Source of the DNA: Pelodera strongyloides
Taxonomy: Eukaryota; Nematoda; Chromadorea; Rhabditida; Rhabditidae
DNA length: 64,000 nucleotides
Direction: 5' to 3'
NCBI GenBank assembly: GCA_036852015.1
Contig: JAANDG010000222.1
Coordinates: 124,001-188,000 of the forward strand
The notes beneath the pieces were generated by a model. The model was not told the origin of the DNA. It saw nothing but the letters and a program-made list of their open reading frames with translations, and made no database searches. Shown one piece after another: positions 10,979-23,600 of the stretch (the stretch's first letter is position 1; every line of letters starts with the position of its first letter). Made by a program: the position numbers and the translations under genes.

Positions 10979-13900
10979 ATGGCTTCCTACTCGCAGTATC
11001 TGACCAAGGACAAGGAGGACGAACTCCGAGCAATTGCTCAGGTAATTAGTTAATTATGCTAATTTGCATATGGAACAAAGTAGAGTAAATCTAAGCTACC
11101 CAGGTTTTTAAATTATTATGTTCCCATTTCTTCTTATTCAGTGTCCTCTAGAGATGATGTGTCCTCTAGAGATGCATGAGACCCTATATTTTTTCTTGTT
11201 TTTTTTTTATCTGGGCCTCTAGAACAAGGCTCTAGAGTTCGATCAATGTTGGCCACTGGACAGAGAATAGAGAAATAAGAAGAAGGGGTGAAGGATAAAA
11301 AGATATGTAGAGAGAGAGAAATAGGAAAGATGAGCGAGAGAGAGCGAGAGGGAGAGAGAGAAAGAGACAGAGAGAGAGAGATGAAATGAAAATAGAGTGA
11401 GTGCAAATGAGAAAGAGAAACGTTCACTGTAAAGTTGCTGACCATGGACAAAATAGATAGAACCAAGATATCGGCTTTCATGAATGAGAAGTAAACAAGC
11501 CTAGGTAAAAATAAGGTCCTCTGTTTTCTCAAGAAGTCATCTAATTGTAAACAAAATTCGCAAATGGAAAATCTGATTTTGCGCAAAGACTCTAGACTCT
11601 AGTAGAGAGTCTTGAAGAAACACCATGAATGAATGAATTATTTTTTTTGTTGAAATATCAAGTATGCAAACTTTCTTTGCGCAAATCGTCATTAGGACCA
11701 ACTAATTACGCAGGAAAAAAAAGAAAAAAATAATTGCCGAAACCACAGAAAAACAGTCGTTGGCGCGGCACCAATTGGTTTTACCGGAAGAACCATCTGA
11801 TGACTGGTTCGTGACTGGTTCTTGACCATTTGGTGACGGTTATCGTTGAAACTTGGTCATCATATGGTCACGAAGTGGTCACCAACTGGCCTGGCCCAAG
11901 AAAAAACCAGTGAACCGTCACCAAATGGGTTCACCCATTTCCTGTGTACAAATCGTCATCAGGACTAATTCGTTTATTTCAGGCAATTGTCGCTCCCGGA
12001 AAGGGTATTCTGGCCGCCGATGAGTCGACTGGATCTATGGAGAAGAGACTCTCATCTATTGGACTTGAGAACACTGAGGAGAACAGAAGAAAGTACAGAC
12101 AGACACTATTCGGAGGAAGGTACGGTAATAAGACTTGGAATTTGGAGGAAGGTCAATTGGCTAGTGTATAATGTCCTACGCACACTGTCCAAGAGGAAGA
12201 TGCTAGCTTGTATGTGTTTCCTTACTTTCAACATGTTTATTTAGCGACGAGCTCGGCCAGTACATCTCCGGAGTGATCATGTTCCACGAGACTTTCTACC
12301 AGAAGGCTGATGACGGAACTCCCTTTGTTGAGGTGCTCAAGAAGAAGGGAATCATTCCCGGAATCAAGGTAGGCATTGGTTGATATACATCGAAGTGACA
12401 GTGAGCAAATATAACTCCTCGACAAAACGCTCGGGACATGGTCACCAGTCACCACTGTGTGTCATTACAGTAACCAAGACGATCAATTACCAATTGGGCA
12501 ATATGTAGTGTATTAGAAGTAATGTAAAATAAAAAATAAATAATCTGGATGCTACATAATATACATTGGTGTATAAATAATAGAGAAATCGTAGATAAAT
12601 AATAAAAACGAATAAATAATAATTCAATCGTTGTAGGTGGACAAGGGTGTCGTCCCAATGGCTGGATCCGTCAACGAGGGAACTACTCAGGGACTCGATG
12701 ATCTGAACGCCCGTTGTGCTCAATACAAGAAGGTAAGGAAATTGGTGTTAACCCAGGTAACGGTACCACCCGCGTGGCACCTGTTACCATCTGAGGATAA
12801 GGGTATCCGTTGCCTGCTAGAATTACCATGAGCATGAGAATGACGTTTGCCATTTAAGTTTAGCGGAGAGGTGCCAATCGCCAGATGTTATAATGTATTA
12901 ATTGTTCTATAACCTCTGACAAGGTTTCTGTAATTCTTTGTACTAACGGGTAACACCTCATATATTTACGTTCTAATCTTCTTTTAGGATGGAGCCCAGT
13001 TCGCCAAGTGGCGTTGTGTGCATAAGATTTCTGCCACGACCCCCTCCAGCCAGGCTCTTGTTGAAATTGCCAACGTAAGGTTTATGCTATGCTATCTGTG
13101 CCGTGATTTACGGATGCTGCCTACAGGGTCCACCCTTTGTCTATTTATTCTTATTTGATCAAACTTCAAATATAAACTTGTCTGAACTCAAATATATTGA
13201 AGAGAATAAAAAAAAAAGTAATTTTCCAAACACTTTTTATTAACTTCTCCGAGCTCCGAGCGTTCCCTTACCGGAACTGCCGGATGCTTCTATTTCAATA
13301 ATTCTTATAAAATTAACTCTTACAGAACCTGGCTCGCTATGCCTCGATCTGCCAACAGAACGGTCTGGTGCCCATCGTAGAGCCCGAGACCCTCTGTGAC
13401 GGGGACCACGATTTGGACAGATGCCAGAAGATTACTGAAACTGTCCTCTCGTACACTTACAGGTGGATAATTGCAAGTGCACTAAATATGAAAGATAATT
13501 AGCTACCTAAAGGTTCTTAGTAATTGCTTTTGTTAAACAGCGCTTGGTCACCAGGGTCCTTATTGTTTTGTGTTTACTGTAAGACGTTTCATTACATTTA
13601 TTGTGAGAAAATGTATTACAGGTCGTTACTCTGAATTGAAGAAATCAAGAGAAATGTCTAAAACTAAAAACAAATTATTCCAGAGCCCTCAACGAGCACC
13701 ACGTCTTCCTCGAGGGAACCCTACTCAAGCCCAACATGGTTACAGCTGGTTGGTGCATGAAATCCTACTGTATTTTGACAACGGTTGTATTTTGCACTCA
13801 ACATTGTTGTAGTTTGTACTCAACCTAGATGTGGTTTGTACATTTGTTGGAATTTATAAAGATATGAGATAGGAAGAGGCCAATTAGTAATTAGTACTAT

Positions 13901-14825
13901 AACTATATACCGTATATTCGTTACAGGTATGTCTGCCGCTAACAAGCCCACCAACGAGGCCATCGGTGTGGCTACAGTAACCGCCCTCCGCCGCTCCGTG
14001 CCCGCTGCCGTGACCGGTATCGTGTTCCTCTCCGGTGGACAGAGCGAGGAGGAGGCAACCAAGAACCTCAACGAGATCAACAAGGTGAGCAAGACTTAAA
14101 TCAGTCTTTAAGCACTGGAACTCCCGTCTCTGAAGTCGTTCTTATATGGCGAGCAAACTTTAATTTTTGTCCCAACCTCTGTTTTGTAATAATGTGTTTT
14201 CTTCTCTTTTTATCAATGTGTCTAGATTAATAATTATTTATAAGGTATATTTTTTATATATTTATAGATTAATAATTATTTATTATCCAAACGAAAATGC
14301 ATTACATCTAAAATTTTGCTTCCAGGTCGCTCTGCTCAAGCCCTGGGCCCTTACCTTCTCGTACGGTCGTGCCCTCCAGGCATCTGCACTGGCCAAGTGG
14401 GCAGGAAAGGACGAGAATGTGGCCGCCGCACAGGTATTATATCATTTTATTTTATTTTATTTTATTAATTAGAGTATACATTTTTCGGTTTCCGAGAATG
14501 GAACAGCGATATCGCCATGTTTTACGCCTGAGTACTTTTGCGTAGACAAAAATTGCGATCATGGGGCATGGGTGTTCTTTGTTCAGAAATCGTAACATAT
14601 AGATACAGATATCGATCCTAAGGCCTAAAACATAAACTACATCTACTTATTAATAGAGCGGCAACAAATCAATATCGGTCACTTTCCAACTTATCGATTA
14701 CTTTTCAGGCTGTGCTTCTCCACCGCGCCAAGATGAACTCGCTCGCTCAGCGCGGACAGTACACTGGCGAGGCCGGAGGAGATGCCGCCGGAGCATCTCT
14801 ATTCGTTGCCGACCACGCCTACTAA
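10979..14825 (+). CDS. ALDO: Fructose-bisphosphate aldolase, class I
   Basis: Glycolytic and gluconeogenic cytosolic enzyme that splits fructose-1,6-bisphosphate into dihydroxyacetone phosphate and glyceraldehyde-3-phosphate by a Schiff base. Ten exons: 10979-11041, 11983-12119, 12245-12368, 12637-12732, 12988-13074, 13326-13462, 13684-13748, 13927-14084, 14326-14433, 14709-14825. The spliced product is 363 residues, the usual length for animal aldolase. Family marks seen: [11 protein letters not shown] near the N terminus, the Schiff-base lysine in [11 protein letters not shown] (K230 with Met counted), [26 protein letters not shown], and the C-terminal tyrosine (DHAY) needed for activity. 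The start MASYSQYLT matches known aldolase N termini. A cleavage/polyadenylation signal follows the stop. The coding exons are GC-richer than the introns, consistent with high expression. No break or missing key residue was seen. Confidence 0.97.
11303..11392. repeat. GA-rich microsatellite in aldolase intron 1
   Basis: Interrupted (GA)n; the minus-strand Ser/Leu frame over it is an artefact. Confidence 0.85.
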
Positions 14826-14867
14826 TTTGACCACGCCCACATTCTTCCTGTCAAGCCACGCCCCATA

Positions 14868-14873
14868 AATAAA
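14868..14873 (+). promoter_or_regulatory. Polyadenylation signal AATAAA of aldolase
   Basis: AATAAA begins 43 bases after the aldolase stop codon, the expected position for a short 3' UTR. Confidence 0.75.
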
Positions 14874-15777
14874 CCACGCCCCCTTGCAATCAATACCGCA
14901 TCCACCTTCCACTCTACAGGCTTGAATTAGTCCTTTAAATTATTCACCCTGAATTTATAAGGTCTCAAGTATTTGCATAAATGTTTTTTTTAGTTTAGTA
15001 AGCTTTATTTGTAGTTTGTATAAACTAAGTTTAAGCTTAAACAGTATTTTACTATTGATTCATAATTCGCTGATATTCTGTGAATAAATACAGTAGTTGG
15101 TAGTTGTTGATTGAGATATGAAGTAGATAATAAATATATGGAGATCTATCTTCTGTTTTTGAAAACAAAATAGAAAAAGTACATAGAAAACAAACGGAAC
15201 GAAACAAAGGGCTGATGCCACGTCGTAAAAGCAAAGTAGTTGTCGCTTACTAATTTGGCCCCGTATGCACCAAAGTGGGAGGCACCCCAGAGCGAGAGCC
15301 ATCCCCACCAGATATCCTGCGGTATGAACGAAGCATTGTAGCCGGGTGCAAATTTTGTCCCCATGGGAGCTTCCGGGACCTCACAACGTTTAGTGGGAGG
15401 TGGTACCTCTCGGCCTTCGTGGATCAACCACTGTTGAAAGCAAGAAAGGGATACCGCGAATTGTAATGTACAACGCGAACCTTTGACCAAAAACGGGTGG
15501 GTGAGGGTGTGGGCCATGTTTAGTCCGCGCACCGGCGCATGTGGGTACGAGGTACGCCCGAGTACTGCGAACTTCAACATTTATGTATATTTTTGTTCAC
15601 CTACACCTGACCGGGTTCACAACAGGCGCACCAGCCGCAAACTCGTAATCGAGTCACATTCCCCTTTATGGGCGAGGTGTAAGGTGTAGGCCGCCCACCT
15701 TTTTTCCAGGGTAGGCCGCACACGGGCCAATTTTCCTCGGTGTATGAGAAGAGAGTAGGCGGCGGGAGTGCCTTGTA
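14874..15777. other. Intergenic region 3' of aldolase
   Basis: No gene with support. It contains a GC-rich block (about 15245-15560) with open frames in several phases but no recognisable protein or splice sites. It runs into the minisatellite. Confidence 0.5.
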
Positions 15778-17786
15778 CTCCTATATATTGAAACGTATCT
15801 TGACCAACTCCACCCTCATATATTGAAACGTATCTTAACCAACTCCACCCTCATATATTGAAACGTATCTTGACCAACTCTACCCTCGTATATTGAAACG
15901 TATATTGACCAACTCCACCCTCGTATATTGAAACGTATCTTGACCAACTCCACCCTCATATATTGAAACGTATCTTGACCAACTCCACCCTCGTATATTG
16001 AAACGTATCCTGACCAACTCCCCCCTCGTATATTGAAACGTATCTTGACCAACTCCACCCTCATATATTGAAACGTATCTTGACCAACTCCACCCTCGTA
16101 TATTGAAACGTATATTGACCAACTCCACCCTCGTATATTGAAACGTATCTTGACCAACTCCACCCTCATATATTGAAACGTATCTTGACCAACTCCACCC
16201 TCATATATTGAAACGTATCTTGACCAAGTCCATGCCCATATTTGAAACGTATTTTGACCAACTCCACCCTCGTATATTGAAACGTATCTTGACCAACTCC
16301 ACCCTCACATATTGAAACGTATCCTGACCAACTCCCCCCTCGTATATTGAAACGTATCTTGACCAACTCCACCCTCATATATTGAAACGTATCTTGAACC
16401 AACTCCACCCTCATATATTGAAACGTATCTTGACCAACTCCACCCTCGTATATTGAAACGTATATTGACCAACTCCACCCTCGTATATTGAAACGTATCT
16501 TGACCAACTCCACCCTCACATATATTGAAACGTATCCTGACCAACTCCCCCCTCGTATATTGAAACACTTGACCCAACTCCACCCTATATGAAAACGTAT
16601 CTTGACCAACTCCACCCTCATATATTTGAAACGTATCTTTGACCAACTCCACCCTCATATATTGAAACGTATCTTGACCAACTCCACCCTCTATTGAACC
16701 GTATCTGACCAACTCCCCCCTCGTATATTGAAACGTATCTTGACCAACTCCACCCTCATATATTGAAAAGTATCGACCAACTCCACCCTCATATATTGAA
16801 ACGTATCTTGAACCATCTCATCCATATATTGAAACGTATCTTGACCAACTCCACCCTCATATATTGAAACGTATCTTGACCAACTCCACCCTACCCTTAT
16901 ATTTGAAACGTATCTTGACCAAGTCCATGCCCATATTGAAACGTATTTTGACCAACTCCACCCTCGTATAATTGAAACGTATCTTGACCAACTCCACCCT
17001 CAATATTGAACGAAACGTATCTTGACCAACTCCACCCTCATATATTGAAACGTTCTTGACCAACTCCACCCTCATATATTGAAACGTATCTTGACCAACT
17101 CCACCCTCGTATATTGAAACGTATATTGACCAACTCCACCCTCGTATATTGAAACGTATCTTGACCAACTCCACCCTCATATATTGAAACGTATCTTGAC
17201 CAACTCCACCCTCATATATTGAAACGTATCTTGACCAACTCCACCCTCATATATTGAAACGTATCTTGACCAACTCCACCCTCATATATTGAAAAGTATC
17301 TTGACCAACTCCACCCTCATATATTGAAACGTATATTGACCAACTCCACCCTCGTATATTGAAACGTATCTTGACCAACTCCACCCTCATATATTGAAAC
17401 GTATCTTGACCAACTCCACCCTCATATATTGAAACGTATCTTGACCAAGTCCATGCCCATATTTGAAACGTATCTTGACCAACTCCACCCTCATATATTG
17501 AAACGTATCTTGACCAACCTCACCCTCATATATTGAAACGTATCTTGACCAACTCCACCCTCATATATTGAAACGTATCTTGACCAACCTCACCCTCATA
17601 TATTGAAACGTATATTGACCAACTCGACCCTCATATATTGAAACGTATCTTGACCAACTCCACCCTCATTATTGAAACGTATCTTGTTCAACTCCACCCT
17701 CGTATATTGAAACGTATCCTGACCAACTCCCCCTTCGTATATTGAAACGTATCTTGACCAACTCACCCTCATATATTGAACGTATG
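15778..17786. repeat. 35-bp minisatellite, about 57 units
   Basis: Tandem array of a 35-base unit built from TATATTGAAACGTATCTTGA followed by CCAACTCCACCCTCA, with point variants (CATA/CGTA, CTTGA/ATTGA/CCTGA, CCACC/CCCCC) and small indels that cluster around 16.55-17.05 kb. Because 35 is not a multiple of 3, three units make a 35-codon super-repeat. The minus strand is therefore open in overlapping frames for 80-150 codons (for example RVELVKIRFNIRGW). I treat those frames as by-products. No flanking splice sites or start context suggest a real protein. Confidence 0.95.
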
Positions 17787-17856
17787 TTGAACGTCTGCAC
17801 TCACCTATAGGATGTAAATATGGATGTAGATAAAATGGAGGTAAACTGTAAATACC

Positions 17857-18228
17857 ATGCAACTGAATTGTGTTCCATACAAACATAAAAAACCACTGTT
17901 CTACCTCTATAACAAAACCGATGATTATTCTTTTGAGGTTAACCGGTTTCCTATTTATGACACTCACATTAGCCCCACTATCAAACTGAATTGTATTTTA
18001 GGAGAAGTCCTCAGAATTCATAGATGTACATCTGAACTTTCACAGTTCAAGCTTAAGCTTAAGGAATTCATTAGTAAACTTCTCAGTAATGGATACCCAT
18101 TTAATATTATTATCAGTTTCATAGATAAATCAATCACTCGCTATCCCATTATCTCCTATAAGTATAACTCAAACCCTAACATATTGCGTAAATGGATTGG
18201 GTCACTCAATTTGCCTTTAGCATTATAG
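17857..18228 (+). pseudogene. 3' fragment of a Penelope-like element reverse transcriptase ORF
   Basis: A 123-codon open frame ending in a stop. Its middle (GEVLRIHRCTSELSQFKLKL and SNGYPFNIIISFI) has the layout of the region just after the RT palm in Penelope-like elements: an LRIxR(N)C-type motif, then a helix and a GYP motif. No YxDD palm, no fingers and no GIY-YIG domain are visible, so this is a 5'-truncated copy. It is followed by the hammerhead-like tail at 18350-18423, which fits that element class. Assignment to the family is by motif memory, so a LINE-like source cannot be excluded. Confidence 0.55.
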
Positions 18229-18349
18229 CCTATACAGGACTCACATCAGTCACACTACAAATATTATTATCCACACTGAACATTACACTCTACATTCTTC
18301 TTTTTTCTCATATTTCCACTTATTTTAAAATTATAAATTTCACCGGGGC

Positions 18350-18423
18350 ATCGTACTGAAGATGACCCCACCCCGGTGGCATAAATCCTCGTCTATGACT
18401 TAGGGGTCGAAACGAGGTACCCT
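18350..18423 (+). ncRNA. Hammerhead-like ribozyme remnant at the retroelement 3' end
   Basis: A CTGA..TGA-like core (CTGAAGATGA) is followed by a potential stem II (GACCCC ... GGGGTC) and then CGAAAC and GAGG. CCTCGTC in the intervening loop can pair with GAAACGAGG. The CUGAUGA core is altered here, so this copy is probably inactive. The sister fragment on the minus strand at 47575-47660 keeps a canonical core. Confidence 0.4.
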
Positions 18424-18429
18424 ACTATC

Positions 18430-19626
18430 TACCCTTATTTTATTATAACTTTTCGTTCAGTTTTCCTATTGTTCTATATATATATATATATATATATATT
18501 GTATTATAATTATTATTACTTATAATTATGTTTTTTTTTCTATTGAAATTTTTTCGGTCTTTTACTGTTTATTATGCGCTCGTTATTGCGAGTAATCGAA
18601 CGCTAAGACGTTCGTAATGATCAATGTTTTACAAATGATAAATTAAATTATCAACGTTACTGAAAAAATAATATGGAGATTATTGTGCATCAAGTGTAAT
18701 AAACCCCAAAGTGTGAACCTGTTTCCTCTCATACTTCCTTCACTTTGTTTATTTGTTTAATATCGTCACACTTACAAGCGCGCCGTTGGCGGGCCTGACA
18801 GCAGCCGTCACCGGAACTGAAACAAGCACGCGGGTGGAAAGCGGGCTTCACGCGAGCCAACGTGCCGGCGCGCCCACTTGCTTATCTAGAGCATACTTCC
18901 TAATTGGTGCGTGATCAGCTTCCTCTTACAATTAGAAAAGTATTTATTAATCTACTATTTTATTACTTTCTTTCATCCTTTTGTAGCGCCATACATGTGT
19001 TTTATAATGTTTCCTGCGCAACAGCATAAATAACACTATGCATCGTTATTGCACTAAAAGAAACCAGATTCCACAGAGACTACTTACGCGGCGTTTATTG
19101 TGAGCATTTTTATGGACATGATTGATTGTGTTGCTAATTACCATCCACATCACCCAAACTAACCCTAGTAGTTTCTAGGTCGTGGGCTATAAAGCTCGTT
19201 AGGTGTTAATAAAATAGATAAGCGGACACCCACACAGTTCACTTTTAGTTCAAAGAATACCTACGATAGAAAAGGCAAAAAACATGATGGGGCATCTCAG
19301 AACGTCTGAGACTGAGAAATTCTATAAATCAGAAACTCAGGAAATCAGAAATTCATCACAGAAATTCTACAAGGAGAGACAATGTGAAATATCGAACTAA
19401 AGCAAGAACAGTGCTCTGTTATGTGAATGTCTCAAGGTAGAAGTTTTCTCACACTTTAACTTATGCTTAGGCTTAGGTACTGGGAATCTCTAGCCTCCCA
19501 CTGGTAGGAATCCCAGAAATTAGAAAACATAGATAATGTTGGACTTTTTGTAACAAAATCCTTGCGAGTCAAAACGGATACCCTGGGAATACCAGGAACT
19601 TCTTTACTTTTCTAATTTATGACGCT

Positions 19627-19672
<46 letters not shown>

Positions 19673-20640
19673 TTTGTTTGTTTGTGTACTATGGTACCAA
19701 TGCGTGTCACAGCTTATTATGTCCGTAAGTACGTTACATAGGGCAAACAGTCTCTGTTCAATTACTAACGTTACTCTACCAAACCATCAAATTTTTCCGG
19801 CTATCAATTCTTGTGTTATCAGTAGAAAATGAAAAGCAAACATTGTTGATTCACGCAGAAAGTTCATGATTTTAAGCATGATGAGAGCGTTACTAATAAC
19901 CGCACTACACCCATTTCATACCTTTAATTTCTATATTTTGTGCAGATTTATCATGTACAATCATAATCATAGTAATTCTATTTCTTACAATCTCGGCTCG
20001 AACATCGCATTTTGTCTGGTCACATTATGCAAATAATGAAACATGACCTTTTTCCACAAAAACTGAAGTCATCTTATTTTGAAATTTTACACCGGATGTG
20101 TTTATGAGTATAAATCCACAGTGACTAGGACTATGCTACGAATACACTTATACTTATACTCGCCTTACATCATATATTCATTTATCACAATCAGTTACAT
20201 AGCTATTTGCCCTGTGAGTAACATAAACTAAACAGCTAATCAAAACTGACTTCATTATTATTTTCTTCATATTATTATGTTATTTACGAAAAAAAAACAG
20301 CTGATAGCCGAACTTGGGACCCTTGCTCATTGATAAATCGAGAAAATACAAAAACATGTTTTCCTTTTTTGTCCTCACTTTTTTCTTCGGAATTCATCTG
20401 AATCTGATATTTATGTTTTATATTATTACACCAAATTGTGGGCGTTCCACCTAAATTGTACACGAAACAAAAAACTGACGGGTTAAAAAAAGTTTAAGTT
20501 TATGCCCGTCTTCGCAAGAGAGCTGAACCGTGGCTGAAATACACGGTTCGGCCTGCTCTGGGTTTTCTTGGTTTAATAATAACTAAAACACTGTTTCCAG
20601 GATTCATTGAAAAGTGTGAAAATTTCAAAAATTGTGTAAA
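18430..20640. other. Intergenic, no gene seen
   Basis: It holds a TA microsatellite (about 18477-18500), a 43-base T run (19629-19671) and unremarkable AT-rich DNA up to the GRXCR start. A small GC-rich patch at 18770-18890 has no open frame of note. Confidence 0.6.
19629..19671. repeat. Poly(T) run, 43 bases
   Basis: Uninterrupted T43 followed by (TG)TTTGTTTG. It could be the poly(A) tail of a minus-strand retroposon, but no body is recognisable. Confidence 0.8.
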
Positions 20641-23600
20641 ATGACCTTGAATTTGCCACCCGACATCAAGGAAATGCTACTGGATTTACACAGGATGCGT
20701 TTGGAATTAGAGAGATCAATTACACAGGTTGAATTCTTACAACAATTAACAATTTGTATTAGAAGTGATTATTCATGATTGTTCAGGCCCAAGTGATGTT
20801 GATTTTTGTCGTGCAACTGGGGAACTTTTTACTTTTCTACAGAAAATCCATTCCAAAAGACCCAAGTTACCGCTAGATATACCGTAGTCTCATGTAATTT
20901 CCCCCATTACGCCGCACTTTCTATACCTAATTGCTTTAAATTATATCTGTGCCGACAAAATTTATGTATGTTTTTAATATTATATTTTCTATCATATGTA
21001 TGTTATTTTGTTCAGGAAAGCCAGCAAAGTGTTCTCGTCTCCCGTAAAGGAAGTGTCAGAGGAAGGAATCTTCATGTTTATAATACAATCAGAAGACTAT
21101 CGGATAAAGTTTGTCTGTCGGTGAGGGCAATTGATTTATGCTAATTAGCTAATTCCTGTGACCGTATGCACGAACAGCGGGGGCCTCCCCGCCTGGGAGA
21201 ACTTGTCTCTGCGTGTCTCTGATTTGTGTGGTCTCTCTCGCTCTCTCACCTCCCACTGGGAGGCTGGGAGCATACCCCCGGCGCCCGTGCATATGGCCAC
21301 TGCACGGTAGGGCCCACAGAGCCAAGGACACTGTAAAAGTATAGCATTTATAATTTATACATGTTGTGAATTTTGGACAGTGTTTCCAAGATTTATTTCT
21401 TCTTTTGTGATGATATCATAATGTGTTAAATAGTATAATTATACTAGTTGCTAACTAATTGTGGACTCCAAAGAAAATTCTTATTTTCAGCGAGATTACG
21501 AGGCAGCTGAAGACGGGAAAATAGTTGTCTATATTACATCTTGTTCGATAATCAGAAAGGTTAGCTGAAATTTACCCAATGGAAAGCAAACTCGTATACG
21601 GTTGAGATACACTAATGTCTCCTAAGCCTAAATACTCCAAGGTTCTTGCAATTCTACAGTGATTTGAATTTTTATGCCACAGGTCTGGGAAAGATGTCGT
21701 GACACAGTGACAGTGCTCCAAGGTCTTCACCTCCGTTGTGAAGTACGCGATCTGAACCTTAATCAGAGTCTGGTCTACGAGCTGTTGGATAGGTTGCATC
21801 TAGATGAGGTAGGCATTGCTAAAGGATTTTTTCTGTCAAGACTCTAGAGTTGAACATGTCTCGTCTGCAGAAAACTAGATAAACGATGAACGCCAAGCAC
21901 ACAACATAATGGTAGAAGAATTGGCGATGGCCACCAAAGGTTGTGATAGATCGATAGTTACTCTTCTCGAGATTAACGATCATCAGGGCACACAATAGTT
22001 ACAACGTTTATTATGATTGTTCTATATACTTTCTGTTCAGAGTCATCGCGATTTGGTCTTCGCCAGTCTTCCCATGGTCTACGTGAATGGACAGTACTTT
22101 GGCGTAAGTTATTTTCTTTTGTGCAGGAGAGGAGATATAGAGCTAGGCTAGAGAGAGGTAGAGCGTGATACGAAAAAAGAGAGAGGTAGAGAAGAAAATA
22201 TATTTTAGAATATAGTAATTGTGCAACATAACGGAGACCGTTGAAATGTATGGCACAATCTGTTTCAGAATGACCAGACGATATTCGAAGAAAACGAGAC
22301 CAAACGACTCAGTCTTTTATTAAAGGAATTCAAGGTTAGCACATGTAATTCATATAAATTATCAATATGCACATAATTGGAAATCTGAATCTGACTACTT
22401 GTAAACTCGTCCCCGTACCGTATAATAAAAGAGAGATAATATAATATATTATCCGTATAATAATAATAAACGTCGTATAATAATAAATGTTTATTGAATC
22501 AACGAGTCCTAGGGTCAAATAAAAAATTCCTTGAGGTATTGGCTATTAGCTCGCAAACCAAAAGGTACTCTAATAAGTATAAGATGTTGGTAAGGACACC
22601 ATCATACTAATAGGGACCGTGTGCTTAGATCTAGATGTATCCAGAGTAGAGATCTCATTGTTATCTCAACCACACACTACATAAAATATAGTTATTTTTT
22701 TCAATAGCAATAGAGTTTTGTTGTCTAATCTAACAATTCAGGGTCGAAAGAACTGTGAAAAGTGCGGTGGTGCTGGCTATGTTGTGTGTACAAAATGTGG
22801 AGGCGGCAAAAAGAGCATATCAGATCGGTGCGTCCATGTACACTTATTCAATATTGTGCGCGCATACAAACGGTTCGATCCCCTGCCTTAAGGCATTGCG
22901 TTTCAAAATATCCATAACTAGCAATTCGTTCGCTTTTGTAAAATTGTAGACGCACGGGCGCACGGTTGCCTAGAAAGAGACATGTTTCAGGAAGTGGAGA
23001 TAAATGCATGCGTTTGTACATGCCTTATTATTTCCTCTGTAACATTTTTAGCTACCACTTGTCATTTGCTTACGAATAGAAAAAAAAACGTTACATATTT
23101 TCAGATTCAGCCTTCGTCTTCGTTGTGCCGCGTGCGATCAGAATGGTATAGCTCGGTGTGACGCTTGCCCGAACCACGCCCACATCAAGGTGCCGCCCAT
23201 TCAGCCAGACATGCCCCAAGGCCATTTTGCTCCGCCCACATATCGCCTTCAATCGATAACCGAAACCACGCCCACATCGGATTGGAATAATTCTTCATGT
23301 CAAAGTTCAGAATTTGATTCGCAGTCGGAAGCGATGAGCTTCGAATCTTCAGATTCTCAAGTTGGAGAAAATCGTATAAGTGACAGAGGGAGTGGAATTT
23401 CACATCTATCTCGAAATGGATCAATCAATTCACAACATGTCCAGAGTACAGTAACCGCACCGCGACCGTCTACGCACCACCTACGCGTGCAGTCGATCAG
23501 CATGACCGTCCCTGATCATGAAATTAGACCAACGCCCCCGCAAAGGGCTGAATCCGCGCTACAGGAACGGCCGCGGGTTTACGACAGCGCAAGGATCCGC

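Noticed and set aside
15816..17967. Long minus-strand open frames over the 35-bp array
   Set aside because: They follow from a stop-free repeat unit with a non-3 period and have no start context, splice sites or homology.
17857..18228. Host gene at this frame
   Set aside because: Motif order and the hammerhead-like tail fit a truncated retroelement; no splice-linked exons.
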